Origin: Halomonas sp. LBP4
Lineage (GTDB): Bacteria; Pseudomonadota; Gammaproteobacteria; Pseudomonadales; Halomonadaceae
Length of the DNA stretch: 64,000 nucleotides
Direction of reading: 5' to 3'
NCBI RefSeq assembly: GCF_003202205.1
Contig: NZ_PDOG01000001.1
Span: 1,058,112 to 1,122,111, forward strand
This document shows, in pieces, positions 26,036 through 34,956 of this stretch. A program made the translations under genes and the position numbers. The notes beneath the pieces are model-generated. The model did no database searches. It saw only the letters and a program-made list of their open reading frames with translations, and had not been told where the DNA came from. Positions within the stretch are counted from its first letter, which is position 1. Each line of letters starts with the position of its first letter.

Positions 26036-26815
26036 TCACTCCCAGCCTTCCAGGCGCATGGCCGAGCGCTCGAGGCGCTCGCTCTCGGCCTCGATCTCCC
26101 GCAGGTTGTCGCCGATACTGGAGAGATGCTCCAGCGCCACGCGCCGCGCCAGCTCGGGCTTGCCCTGCACCACGGCCCGGTGCAGGCGGGCATGCTGACG
26201 GTTGATCATCTCCCGGGGGCCGGGGCGATGGTAGAGGTGCTTCACCGAGGCGAAGACCGAGCTCAGCAGCAGGTCCGTGAGGCTCTGCAGGGTGTGCACC
26301 AGTACCGGGTTGTGCGATGCCTGGCAGATCGCCAGGTGAAAGCCGTGATCGAGCCGGGCCAGGTGCTCGACGTCGATGGCGTCGGCCCCTTCCACATAGT
26401 CCGCCATCTCCTGGTAGCGGCGGGTGATCAGCACCCGGTCCGCCGGGGTGCCGCGACTGGCCGCCAGCCGTGCAGACTCTCCCTCGAGCAGCGCCCGTAC
26501 CTCGAGCAGGTCGAACAGCGTCCGTGGATGGCTCTTGAACAGGTGCATCAGCGGACTCTGGTCCTGCGCGGGCAGCAGGTGCGCCACCGTCGAGCCATGG
26601 CCATGACGGGTCGCGATGATCCCCTTGCTGCGCAGGATCCTGAGTCCCTCGCGGAGCGAGGCGCGCGACACCCCCAGCTTGTCGCAGAGGCGCCGCTCGG
26701 AGGGCAGCAACTGCCCCGGACGGAAGACACCATCGAGGATCAGCTGCTCGAGCTTGGCCGCGACACTGTCGGGGGTGCGCGTGCCACGGCGCATGTCGTC
26801 GGTCGGGAAAGCCAT
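26036..26815 (-). CDS. glcC: GntR/FCD regulator of glycolate utilisation
   Basis: A 259-residue regulator with winged helix (about residues 14-75: LILDGVFRPGQLLPSERRLCDKLGVSRASLREGLRIL) and an FCD domain (LDHGFHLAICQASHN supplies metal-binding His). It belongs to the PdhR/LldR/GlcC subgroup. The gene is divergent from glcDEF and lies beside the LctP-type permease. Two TGGT-N3-ACCA dyads, before the permease and before glcD, are its likely operators, and the effector is probably glycolate. The ATG at 26815 has GAGGAG upstream. Confidence 0.85.
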   Translation of the reverse strand: MAFPTDDMRRGTRTPDSVAAKLEQLILDGVFRPGQLLPSERRLCDKLGVSRASLREGLRILRSKGIIATRHGHGSTVAHLLPAQDQSPLMHLFKSHPRTLFDLLEVRALLEGESARLAASRGTPADRVLITRRYQEMADYVEGADAIDVEHLARLDHGFHLAICQASHNPVLVHTLQSLTDLLLSSVFASVKHLYHRPGPREMINRQHARLHRAVVQGKPELARRVALEHLSSIGDNLREIEAESERLERSAMRLEGWE

Positions 26816-26904
26816 CGCATGCTCCTCTTGGGTTGCCCGATCGCAGTGGTAAACCAGCGACTGGCCGTTTACGCTGCAGGGGGATAGAGTGGAAATACTT
26901 TCCA

Positions 26905-26932
26905 TATAATAGACGAATTACTGGTCTGACCA
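26905..26932 (+). promoter_or_regulatory. glcDEF promoter -10 with GlcC-type operator
   Basis: A consensus TATAAT (26905-26910) is followed 11 bases later by TGGTCTGACCA (26922-26932), a perfect dyad of the PdhR/GlcC type placed just after the expected transcription start. No good -35 is seen, which would fit an activated promoter, though the operator position suggests repression. It lies 102 bases before glcD. Confidence 0.5.
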
Positions 26933-27033
26933 CCACACCATAGGCTGGACAGGCGTGCAACAAAACCACAGATTGTCGCCCGCTGTCACAGAATTACCGA
27001 GACGCTCATTACCGAGACGCACGGGGAGTCACC

Positions 27034-28533
27034 ATGAATATCCTCCATGACGACAGGCTCGACGGAGAGCTGCCGCGCATCGACAAGGCCGCGGTGCTGG
27101 CCGAGCTCCAGCGGGCGGCCCCCGGCCTGACCCTGCTGCACCGCGAGGAGGACCTGCGCCCGTTCGAGTGCGATGGCCTCTCCGCCTACCGGGTGCTGCC
27201 CATGCTGGTCGCCCTGCCCGAGACCCTCGAGCAGGTCGCGACCCTGCTCAAGCGCTGCCGTGCCCTGGGCGTGCCGGTGGTCACCCGTGGCGCCGGCACC
27301 GGCCTCTCCGGCGGCGCCCTGCCGCTCGAGCAGGGTGTTCTGCTGGTGATGTCGCGCTTCGATCGCATCCTCGACATCGATCCCGACGCCCGCACCGCCC
27401 GCCTCCAGCCCGGGGTGCGCAACCTGGCCATCTCCGAGGCGGCCGCTCCCTACGGTCTCTACTATGCCCCGGACCCCTCGTCGCAGATCGCCTGCTCCAT
27501 CGGCGGCAACGTGGCCGAGAACGCCGGCGGCGTGCACTGCCTGAAGTATGGCCTCACCGTCCACAACGTGATCAAGGTCGAGGTACTGACCATCGAGGGC
27601 GAGCGCATGACGCTCGGTTCCGAGGCGCTGGATGCCCCGGGCTTCGACCTGCTGGCACTGTTCACCGGCTCCGAGGGCATGCTCGGGGTGGTCACCGAGA
27701 TCACCGTCAAGCTGCTGCCCAAGCCCGAGACCGCCAAGGTGCTGATGGCCAGCTTCGACGACGTGGAGAAGGCCGGGCGGGCCGTGGGCGATATCATCGC
27801 CGCGGGCATCATCCCCGGCGGGCTGGAGATGATGGACAACCTGGCGATCCGCGCCGCCGAGGACTTCATCCGCGCCGGCTACCCGGTCGAGGCCGAGGCG
27901 ATCCTGCTCTGCGAGCTCGACGGCGTGGAAGCCGACGTGGACGACGACTGCGAGACGGTGCGCCGGGTACTCGAGGCCGCCGGCGCCACCGGCATCCAGC
28001 AGGCCCGCGACGAGGCCGAACGGGCGAAGTTCTGGGCCGGGCGCAAGAACGCCTTCCCCGCCGTGGGCCGCATGTCACCGGACTACTACTGCATGGACGG
28101 CACCATTCCCCGCCGCGAGCTGCCCCGGGTGCTCAAGGGCATCGCCGACCTCTCCGAGGCGTACGGCCTGCGGGTGGCCAACGTCTTCCACGCCGGCGAC
28201 GGCAACATGCACCCGCTGATCCTGTTCGATGCCAACCGCGAGGGCGAGCTCGATCAGGCCGAGGCGCTCGGCGGCAAGATCCTCGAACTCTGCGTGGAGG
28301 TCGGCGGCTCCATCACCGGCGAGCATGGCGTGGGCCGCGAGAAGATCAACCAGATGTGCGCCCAGTTCAGCCCCGACGAGATCACCACCTTCCACGCGGT
28401 GAAGGCCGCCTTCGACCCGGAGCGGCTGCTCAACCCGGGCAAGAACATCCCCACGCTGGCCCGCTGCGCCGAGTTCGGCGCCATGCACGTGCACGCCAAC
28501 CAGCTGCCGCACCCCGACCTGCCGCGCTTCTGA
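27034..28533 (+). CDS. glcD: Glycolate oxidase subunit GlcD (FAD-linked)
   Basis: A 499-residue FAD-linked oxidase with an N-terminal PCMH FAD domain (VVTRGAGTGLSGGALP; PDPSSQIACSIGGNVAENAGG) and a C-terminal FAD-oxidase domain (VFHAGDGNMHP; GEHGVGREKI). GlcD oxidises glycolate to glyoxylate with GlcE and GlcF and passes electrons to the membrane. GGGGAG precedes the ATG. It is the first gene of glcD-glcE-glcF with intergenic gaps of 18 and 1 bases. Confidence 0.95.
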   Translation: MNILHDDRLDGELPRIDKAAVLAELQRAAPGLTLLHREEDLRPFECDGLSAYRVLPMLVALPETLEQVATLLKRCRALGVPVVTRGAGTGLSGGALPLEQGVLLVMSRFDRILDIDPDARTARLQPGVRNLAISEAAAPYGLYYAPDPSSQIACSIGGNVAENAGGVHCLKYGLTVHNVIKVEVLTIEGERMTLGSEALDAPGFDLLALFTGSEGMLGVVTEITVKLLPKPETAKVLMASFDDVEKAGRAVGDIIAAGIIPGGLEMMDNLAIRAAEDFIRAGYPVEAEAILLCELDGVEADVDDDCETVRRVLEAAGATGIQQARDEAERAKFWAGRKNAFPAVGRMSPDYYCMDGTIPRRELPRVLKGIADLSEAYGLRVANVFHAGDGNMHPLILFDANREGELDQAEALGGKILELCVEVGGSITGEHGVGREKINQMCAQFSPDEITTFHAVKAAFDPERLLNPGKNIPTLARCAEFGAMHVHANQLPHPDLPRF

Positions 28534-28551
28534 GGCAATCAGGAAACGATC

Positions 28552-29673
28552 ATGACGGATACCAAGCACTCCCCCCGGGAACACGATGCCAGCGAGGCAC
28601 TGGCCGAACGCATCCGCCGGGCCGACGCCGAGGGCAGGCCCCTGCGCATCGTCGGCGGCGACACCAAGGCCTTCTATGGCTTTCACGTTCGGGGCCGCAC
28701 CGTCGAGGCCGACGCCCTCTCCACCCGCGAACACCGCGGCATCACCTACTACGACCCGGTGGAGCTGATCGTCTCGGTGCGCACCGGCACGCCGCTGGCC
28801 GAGCTCGAGGCCGCGCTGGCCGAGAACGGCCAGATGCTGGGCTGCGAGCCGCCCCACTTCGGCGATGACGCCACCGTCGGCGGCATGGTCGCCACCGGGC
28901 TCTCCGGCCCGCGGCGCCCCTGGGCCGGCAGCGTACGCGACTTCGTGCTCGGCACCCGGGTGATCAACCACGAAGGCAGCGAGCAACGCTTCGGTGGCCA
29001 GGTGATGAAGAACGTGGCCGGCTACGACCTGTCGCGGCTGATGGTCGGTGCCCAGGGTACCCTAGGGCTGCTCACCGAGGTCACCATGAAGGTGCTGCCG
29101 CGCCCCGGCGTCACGCGCAGCCTGCACCTGGACATGCCGCTACCCCAGGCCCTGGAAAAACTCGCCGAGTGGGGCCGCCAGCCGCTACCGATCACCGCCG
29201 CCGCCTGGCTCGACGGCGCCCTGCACCTGCGCCTCGAGGGCGGGCCGAGCTCCGTGGCCGCCACCGCCGACCGGCTGGGCGGCGACGAGCTCAGGGACGA
29301 CTTCTGGACCGCGCTTCGCGAACAGCGGCTGGCGTTCTTCTCGAAGGAGGACCCGCGTCCCCTGTGGCGACTGGCGCTGCCCCACCACACGCCGGTGCTC
29401 GACCTGCCGGGCGTCAAGGAGAGCGACCCGCTCTACGACTGGGGCGGCACCCAGCGCTGGCTACGCAGCGAGCTCGACGACAAGACGATTCGCGAGGCCT
29501 GCACCCGTGCCGGCGGTCATGCCACCTGCTATGGCCCTCACATCGCTACCGGAGGAACGGCCGAGCCCTTCACCCCGCTGGCGCCGGTGGTGGCCAAGTA
29601 CCACCGCAACCTCAAGGCCGAGCTGGACCCGAAGGGAATCTTCAACCCGGGCCGACTCTACGCGGAGCTCTGA
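28552..29673 (+). CDS. glcE: Glycolate oxidase subunit GlcE (FAD-binding)
   Basis: A 373-residue FAD-binding subunit. The FAD-binding half is shown by LRIVGGDTKAFYG, GCEPPHFGDDATVGGMVATGLSGPRRP and VMKNVAGYDLSRLMVGAQGTLGLLTE. The protein ends in the usual DPKGIFNPGRLYAEL segment shared with other FAD-linked oxidases. It is shorter than GlcD because the C-terminal domain is reduced. It is tightly packed between glcD and glcF. Confidence 0.95.
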   Translation: MTDTKHSPREHDASEALAERIRRADAEGRPLRIVGGDTKAFYGFHVRGRTVEADALSTREHRGITYYDPVELIVSVRTGTPLAELEAALAENGQMLGCEPPHFGDDATVGGMVATGLSGPRRPWAGSVRDFVLGTRVINHEGSEQRFGGQVMKNVAGYDLSRLMVGAQGTLGLLTEVTMKVLPRPGVTRSLHLDMPLPQALEKLAEWGRQPLPITAAAWLDGALHLRLEGGPSSVAATADRLGGDELRDDFWTALREQRLAFFSKEDPRPLWRLALPHHTPVLDLPGVKESDPLYDWGGTQRWLRSELDDKTIREACTRAGGHATCYGPHIATGGTAEPFTPLAPVVAKYHRNLKAELDPKGIFNPGRLYAEL

Positions 29674-29674
29674 C

Positions 29675-30958
29675 ATGCAGACACACTTCACCGAGGAAGA
29701 CCTCAAGAAGCCGCATATCCGCGAGGCCGACCGCGTGCTGCGCACCTGCGTGCACTGCGGCTTCTGCAACGCCACCTGTCCCACCTACCAGCTGTTGGGC
29801 GACGAGCGCGACGGTCCCCGCGGACGCATCTACCTGATGAAGGAGCTGCTGGAGAGCCGCGACGACGACGACCGGATCACCGAGGAGACCCGACTGCACC
29901 TGGACCGCTGCCTCACCTGCCGCAACTGCGAGACCACCTGCCCCTCGGGCGTGGAGTACCACAAGCTGCTCGACATCGGCCGCGCCGAGATCGAGCGCCG
30001 GGTGCCGCGCAAGGCCAGCGAACGCGCGTTGCGCTATGGGCTGCGCAAGGCCCTGGTCGACCCGCAGCGCTTCCAGGCCCTGCTCAGGCTGGGCCTGACC
30101 TTCAAGCCGCTGGTGCCCGGTCAGCTCCGTGACAAGATGCCGCCGGCACCGGTGGATGCCGGCACCCGCCCCGAGGGCAAGCGCCACACCCGCCAGATGC
30201 TGATCCTCGAGGGCTGCGTGCAGCCCGGTCTCTCGCCCAACACCAACGCCGCCACCGCCCGGGTGCTCGACCGGCTGGGCATCGGCCTGACCCCGGCCCC
30301 GGAAGCCGGCTGCTGCGGCGCCATCGACTACCACCTCAACGCCCAGGACGACGGCCGGGCGCGCATGCGCGCCAATATCGATGCCTGGTGGCCGCATATC
30401 GAGAAAGCGGGCGAGGCCGGGGTTGAAGCAATAGTCCAGACCGCCAGCGGCTGCGGCGCCTTCGTCAAGGAGTACGGCGAACTGCTCGCAGGCGACCCGC
30501 AGTACGCCGAGAAGGCCAAGCGCATCAGCGAACTGGCCAAGGATCTGGTGGAGATCCTGCGCGACGAGGACCTCGATGCCCTGGCCATCAAGGAAAGCAA
30601 GCGCCTGGCCTTCCACTGCCCCTGTACCCTGCAGCACGCCCAGAAGCTCGGCGGGGCCGTGGAGGATGTGCTCACCCGGCTCGGTTTCAGCCTGACGCCG
30701 GTGCAGGATGCCCATCTATGCTGTGGTTCGGCGGGCACCTACTCCATCACCCAGCCCGAACTGGCGACCCAGTTGCGCGACAACAAGCTCGACAACCTGG
30801 AGGCCGGCGACCCCGAGGTGATCGTCACCGCCAATATCGGCTGCCAGACGCACCTTGCCGGGGCCGGGCGTACGCCAGTCAGGCATTGGATCGAAATTGT
30901 CGATGAGGCATTAACACCAGCTACTAGCAACGAGCTGCGAGCCACAAGCAGCCCTTAG
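29675..30958 (+). CDS. glcF: Glycolate oxidase iron-sulfur subunit GlcF
   Basis: A 427-residue subunit with two 4Fe-4S motifs: CVHCGFCNATCP (Cys25-28-31-35) and CLTCRNCETTCP (Cys79-82-85-89). Two CCG domains follow (EAGCCGAIDYH and DAHLCCGSAGTYS), which characterise the electron-transfer subunits of this oxidase group. The ATG at 29675 begins right after the glcE stop. The last 15 residues, beyond HWIEIVDEAL, are encoded by AT-richer DNA with a repetitive look and appear to be a recent extension. Confidence 0.93.
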   Translation: MQTHFTEEDLKKPHIREADRVLRTCVHCGFCNATCPTYQLLGDERDGPRGRIYLMKELLESRDDDDRITEETRLHLDRCLTCRNCETTCPSGVEYHKLLDIGRAEIERRVPRKASERALRYGLRKALVDPQRFQALLRLGLTFKPLVPGQLRDKMPPAPVDAGTRPEGKRHTRQMLILEGCVQPGLSPNTNAATARVLDRLGIGLTPAPEAGCCGAIDYHLNAQDDGRARMRANIDAWWPHIEKAGEAGVEAIVQTASGCGAFVKEYGELLAGDPQYAEKAKRISELAKDLVEILRDEDLDALAIKESKRLAFHCPCTLQHAQKLGGAVEDVLTRLGFSLTPVQDAHLCCGSAGTYSITQPELATQLRDNKLDNLEAGDPEVIVTANIGCQTHLAGAGRTPVRHWIEIVDEALTPATSNELRATSSP

Positions 30959-30987
30959 AGCGCATTTCCAAACGCCGAGTGAGATGA

Positions 30988-31086
30988 GCGCCGGGGACAA
31001 GGCGGAGCGAGGGTCTTTTGCCATGGATGGCAAAAGTAGCGCCCATGGACGGGTTTACAGCGCCCTCGCGGAGGCTTGGCGCCGGG
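30988..31086 (+). repeat. ~100-bp intergenic palindromic repeat, copy B
   Basis: This stretch aligns along its whole length with the reverse complement of 44489-44590. It contains a perfect 22-bp palindrome (31015-31036, CTTTTGCCAT-GG-ATGGCAAAAG) inside an outer imperfect inverted repeat. The shared core is TAGCGYCCAKGGA-GG-TT-ACAGCGCC. It lies between glcF and glcG, so it could form a hairpin within the glc transcript. Confidence 0.7.
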
Positions 31087-31151
31087 AAAGCTCATCTCTC
31101 TGCTTAGTTGTGAAAGAAGCCCGAAGCCAATATCAACCAAGGAGCACCACA

Positions 31152-31553
31152 ATGAAAACCAAGTCCGTACTCACCCTGGCCGACGTCAACGCCATCCTCG
31201 ATGCCGCCCAGCAGGAGGCCGAAGCCAACGGCTGGGCGGTGACCATCGCCGTGGCCGACGACGGTGGCCACCTGCTCGGTCTGCGCCGCCTCGACGGCGC
31301 CCCGGCCATGACGCCCGGCATTGCCACCGAGAAGGCCCGCAGTTCCGCGCTGGGTGCCCGCGAGACACAACTGTTCGAGGAGATGATCAACGGCGGTCGC
31401 GACGCCTTCCTCTCCGTGCCGATGCAGGGGCTGCTCTCCGGCGGCGTGCCGGTCCTGGTCGACGGCCAGGTCGCGGGCACCGTGGGCGTCTCCGGCGTAA
31501 AACCGGACCAGGATGTACAGATCGCCAGGGCCGGGGTCGCCGCCGTCGGCTGA
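31152..31553 (+). CDS. glcG: GlcG/HbpS family heme-binding-like protein
   Basis: A 133-residue protein of the GlcG/HbpS family: VTIAVADDGGHLLGLRRLDGAPAMTPGIATEKARSS then GGVPVLVDGQVAGTVGVSG. E. coli glcG is part of the glycolate operon with no firm function, and HbpS relatives bind haem. The ATG at 31152 has AGGAG upstream; the frame is open from 30984 but that part is the palindromic repeat. It sits 193 bases after glcF, separated by the repeat. Confidence 0.85.
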   Translation: MKTKSVLTLADVNAILDAAQQEAEANGWAVTIAVADDGGHLLGLRRLDGAPAMTPGIATEKARSSALGARETQLFEEMINGGRDAFLSVPMQGLLSGGVPVLVDGQVAGTVGVSGVKPDQDVQIARAGVAAVG

Positions 31554-31596
31554 TTTCCTGGTCATGTGCAACGGCAAGCTGCCGTGAGGAGGCCTT

Positions 31597-32706
31597 ATGA
31601 TTGCGGCACGCGCCGACGTTGTCGGGAGTCTGCTTCGCCCCGGCTGGTTGCTCGAGGCTCAGGAGCGACGGCGGGCCGGGAGCATAAGTGAGGCCACGTT
31701 CAAGCGGGTCGAGGACCGCGCCGTCGACGCGGCGATTGCGCTCCAGGAAGCGGCCGGACTCGAGGTGGTCACCGATGGCGAAATGCGCCGGCTGTCCTTC
31801 CAGAGCCAGCTGGTGCAGGCGGTCGAAGGCTTCGGAGACTGGGATCTCGACGCCTTCCTGTGGGGCAAATGGCATGGCGACGACGACATCGGCGACTGGC
31901 ACCAGGAGCGACCGCACGAACTCGCCGTCACCGCGCCGCTGCGCCGCCGACGTTCCCTGTCGGCGGAGGAGTTCGTCTATCTGCGCGCGCGGACGACGCG
32001 CACGCCGAAGGTGTCGCTGCCCAGCCCGGGCCTGTTCGCCAACTTCTGGTCGCCGCAGCACTCGGCGGGCGCTTACGCCTCCCTGCGGGAGTTTCTCGAG
32101 GACGTGGCCCGGATCCTGCGCGAGGAGGTCGAGGAGCTCGCCGGTTACGGCGCGAGCTACATTCAGCTCGACGCCCCGCACTACCCCCTGCTGCTCGACC
32201 CGGAGACTCGCGCTTTCTATGAGGCCCAGGGCTGGAGCACGGCGCAGTGGCTGGACTTTGGCGTTGCCCTCGATAATGTCGTGATGCAGGACATCGATGG
32301 CGTCACCTTCGGCCTGCACCTGTGCCGCGGCAACCAGGGCAGTCGCTGGCTCGTCGCCGGCGGCTACGAGCCGATCGCCAAGCCGATCTTCCAGCGTACC
32401 GCAGCCCACCGGCTGCTGCTCGAGTACGACGACGAACGTTCCGGCGGCTTCGCGCCGCTGGCCGCCGTTCCCGACGACAAGGTGGTGGTGCTCGGCCTGG
32501 TCTCCTCCAAGCGAGGTACGCTCGAGGACCCGGACGAACTGCTCGCCCGCGTGGCGGAGGCGAGCGATCATATCGACCGCGAGCGCCTGGCGATCAGCCC
32601 GCAGTGCGGCTTCGGCACCTCGATCGTCGGCAACAGGCTCACCATCGACGAGCAGGCGGCGAAGCTACGCCTGGTGTGCGACGTCGCCGCCCGCCTCTCG
32701 GCCTGA
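31597..32706 (+). CDS. Cobalamin-independent methionine synthase (MetE C-terminal domain) family protein
   Basis: A 369-residue protein that corresponds to the C-terminal catalytic barrel of MetE only, as in the YxjG/YxjH or archaeal-type proteins. The zinc ligands of MetE can be traced: His241 and Cys243 (FGLHLCRGNQ), Glu276 (LLLEYDDE) and Cys337 (ISPQCGFGT). The start region VVGSLLRPGWLLEA also fits. Without the N-terminal half it is unlikely to use 5-methyl-tetrahydrofolate polyglutamate as MetE does; methyl transfer from another donor to homocysteine or a different thiol is possible. GAGGAGG lies upstream of the ATG. It converges on a MetX-like gene. Confidence 0.85.
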   Translation: MIAARADVVGSLLRPGWLLEAQERRRAGSISEATFKRVEDRAVDAAIALQEAAGLEVVTDGEMRRLSFQSQLVQAVEGFGDWDLDAFLWGKWHGDDDIGDWHQERPHELAVTAPLRRRRSLSAEEFVYLRARTTRTPKVSLPSPGLFANFWSPQHSAGAYASLREFLEDVARILREEVEELAGYGASYIQLDAPHYPLLLDPETRAFYEAQGWSTAQWLDFGVALDNVVMQDIDGVTFGLHLCRGNQGSRWLVAGGYEPIAKPIFQRTAAHRLLLEYDDERSGGFAPLAAVPDDKVVVLGLVSSKRGTLEDPDELLARVAEASDHIDRERLAISPQCGFGTSIVGNRLTIDEQAAKLRLVCDVAARLSA

Positions 32707-32717
32707 CCCAGCCATTG

Positions 32718-33827
32718 TCAGGCCTCCGGCATGCCGGCAAGGAACGCCGCCACCATCGGCGCGAAGCGGTCGCTGTCGACCAGGAAGGCGTCATGGCCCT
32801 GGATCGAGTCGAGTTCGTGGTAGCTGACGGTGGCGCCCGCGTGCTCCAGCAGTTCGGCGACCTGCCGCTGTTGCCACAGGGGGAAGAGCCAGTCGGTGGT
32901 CACCCCGGCGACCAGCGCCCGCCTCGCGTCGACCTTGCGGATGGCGGACTCCAGCGAGCCGTCGCCATGCTCGGCCAGGTCGAACAGGTCCATCGCCTGC
33001 GACAGGTAGAGATAGCAGTTGGCATCGAAGCTGTCGGCGAACTTGCGTGCGTTGGCGTCCATGTAGGACTGCACCTGGAACGCCATGGCGAACGGATCGG
33101 GGCTGGCGTCCGAGCCTTCGATACGCTCGCGGTCGAAGCGCTGCAGCCACTCCGGGGCGGAGCGGTAGGTAAGGATGCCGAGCTGGCGCGCCACGCGCAT
33201 GCCGTCTTTCGGACCCTGGCCCGGCGCATAGTGGCCCCCGGCCCAGGCCGGGTCGGCACGCACCGCCTCGCGCTGGATCGAGCGCAGGGCGATGGCGAAC
33301 GGCGTCGCCTGGGCGGCCGCCGAGATGCTGATGACATCGCGGTAGGTGCCCGGATACATCACGGCATAGGCGAGCGCATCCATGCCGCCGAGCGAGGCGC
33401 CGGCCACGGTGTGCACGTGGTCGATGCCCAGCGCCTGACAGGCGCCGCGGGCGGCTGCCGCGATGTCCTCCACGGAGAGCTTGGGGAAGTCGAGCCGGTA
33501 GGGCTGCCCCGATGCCGGATCGATCGAGGCGGGGCCGGTGGAGCCGAAGCAACTGCCGAGGGAGTTGATGGAAATGACGAAGAACCGCTCGGTGTCGATG
33601 GGCTTGCCCGGCCCGATCATGTACTCCCACCAGCCGGGCGAAGGGTCGGCCGCCGAGGACGCCGCGTGCGCGCTCGGCGACAAGCCGGTAAACAGCAACA
33701 GCGCATTGTCGCCCCGGCCGCGAAGCTCGCCCCAGGTTTCATAAGCGATGGTTACGGATGGCAGTTCACCACCGCGATACATCGGCACGGGACCTTGCCA
33801 TTCAGTGAAGCGGCGCGCATCGGGCAT
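32718..33827 (-). CDS. Homoserine O-acyltransferase (MetX)-like alpha/beta hydrolase fold protein
   Basis: A 369-residue alpha/beta-hydrolase-fold acyltransferase. The nucleophile elbow reads AGASLGGMDALAY (serine nucleophile), FVISINSLGSCFGSTGP gives the oxyanion region, and the late GVTTDWLFPLWQQ and IQGHDAFLVD segments hold the Asp and His of the triad. These are standard for MetX, which acylates homoserine in methionine synthesis. The exact N- and C-terminal context differs somewhat from housekeeping MetX, and such homologues can act on other alcohols or as hydrolases. It is convergent with the MetE-like gene, 11 bases apart. Confidence 0.78.
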   Translation of the reverse strand: MPDARRFTEWQGPVPMYRGGELPSVTIAYETWGELRGRGDNALLLFTGLSPSAHAASSAADPSPGWWEYMIGPGKPIDTERFFVISINSLGSCFGSTGPASIDPASGQPYRLDFPKLSVEDIAAAARGACQALGIDHVHTVAGASLGGMDALAYAVMYPGTYRDVISISAAAQATPFAIALRSIQREAVRADPAWAGGHYAPGQGPKDGMRVARQLGILTYRSAPEWLQRFDRERIEGSDASPDPFAMAFQVQSYMDANARKFADSFDANCYLYLSQAMDLFDLAEHGDGSLESAIRKVDARRALVAGVTTDWLFPLWQQRQVAELLEHAGATVSYHELDSIQGHDAFLVDSDRFAPMVAAFLAGMPEA

Positions 33828-33925
33828 CGGTGATTCGCTCCTCGCCGGCCAGTCGTCATATTAGGAATCGTCCCAGAGTTCGACGCCAACGCCAAGCCGA
33901 CACGGGTCAGCCGCTCGAGGTGACA

Positions 33926-34843
33926 TTATTCTCGACTCGAAGGTTCTGCACAGGTCAACACCCACTCCTGCAGTGCCCGCTTTGCCTCCCCGGGTGAGTC
34001 CGGCCGCGCATCGATCAGCCCATAACCACGCGACGAACGCAGCCCCAACTCGTGCAGGCCGACCAGCATGCCACTCTCGAGCATGTCGTCGACCAACCCT
34101 AGCCACCCCATCCCGATACCCTGCCCGGCGATCGCCGCCTGGATCAGCAAAGTGTAGTTGTTGAACGTCAGCTCCGACGATTCCAGGTAACCGATGCCCG
34201 CCAGCTGCTCGAAGTAGCTCGGCCAGTCCAGCCAGCTCTGCCCCTGATCGGCGGTCAGGGTCAGCAGCGGCACCTCGGCCAGTCGCTCGGGGGACGCGAT
34301 CGGCCCGTGCCGCCGCAGGAAGCCAGGGCTGCAGACCGGGAAGACCTCTTCGTGAAACAGTCGCGGCACGCCAGCCGCGAGGGTGCGCTCGTCGCAGAAC
34401 ACGATCGCGACGTCGACCTCCTGTGTTCGCCAGTCGAGCACGCCCTGGTTGGTCACGATGCGCACGTCGATCTGCGGATGCTGCTCCCGGAACCGCGGCA
34501 GGCGTGGCATCAGCCAGTAAGCCGCGAACGAGAAGTCGGTGAGGATATTCACGTGTGGATGGCGATGTTTGTGCTGCAGCCGGTCGATGGTGCGATCGAT
34601 GGTCGCGAAGCCTTCCTGCACACCGACGAACAGCGCCTGCCCCGCCTCGGTCAGCTTCACTCCGCGATAGATACGCTCGAACAACGGCAAGCCGAGGTTC
34701 TCTTCCAGGGTACGTATCTGCTGGCTGACGGCCGACTGGGTCGAGCGCAGCTCGCGTGCCGCGGCAGTGAAGCTCAGGTGGCGGGCCGCCGCCTCGAACA
34801 CCCGCAGGCTGTTGGGCGACGCCGCCCTGGCTATCCACGACAT
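33926..34843 (-). CDS. LysR family regulator, probable choline-sulfate utilisation regulator
   Basis: A 305-residue LysR protein of the GcvA-like branch. The helix-turn-helix is at about residues 10-65 (RVFEAAARHLSFTAAARELRSTQSAVSQQIRTLEE) and the effector domain follows. It is divergent from betC and resembles regulators found beside choline-sulfatase genes, so choline-O-sulfate or choline is a likely effector. A dyad (34842-34856) overlaps its start codon, which fits autorepression. The ATG at 34843 gives the standard N-terminus. Confidence 0.87.
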   Translation of the reverse strand: MSWIARAASPNSLRVFEAAARHLSFTAAARELRSTQSAVSQQIRTLEENLGLPLFERIYRGVKLTEAGQALFVGVQEGFATIDRTIDRLQHKHRHPHVNILTDFSFAAYWLMPRLPRFREQHPQIDVRIVTNQGVLDWRTQEVDVAIVFCDERTLAAGVPRLFHEEVFPVCSPGFLRRHGPIASPERLAEVPLLTLTADQGQSWLDWPSYFEQLAGIGYLESSELTFNNYTLLIQAAIAGQGIGMGWLGLVDDMLESGMLVGLHELGLRSSRGYGLIDARPDSPGEAKRALQEWVLTCAEPSSRE

Positions 34844-34856
34844 TAGGTTAACTAAT
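34842..34856. promoter_or_regulatory. ATTAG-N5-CTAAT dyad, candidate LysR operator
   Basis: An interrupted palindrome with a T-N11-A frame overlaps the first codon of the LysR gene, within the 113-base region shared with betC. LysR proteins bind such dyads. Confidence 0.45.
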
Positions 34857-34956
34857 GCCTCCCATAAAAATTTAGCGAGTTTACAGGCTATGAGATTAGC
34901 AGAGAGACTGTATCCGCAGCCAGTTCAGGCTCGTATCGACAACAAGTGGAGGCCCC

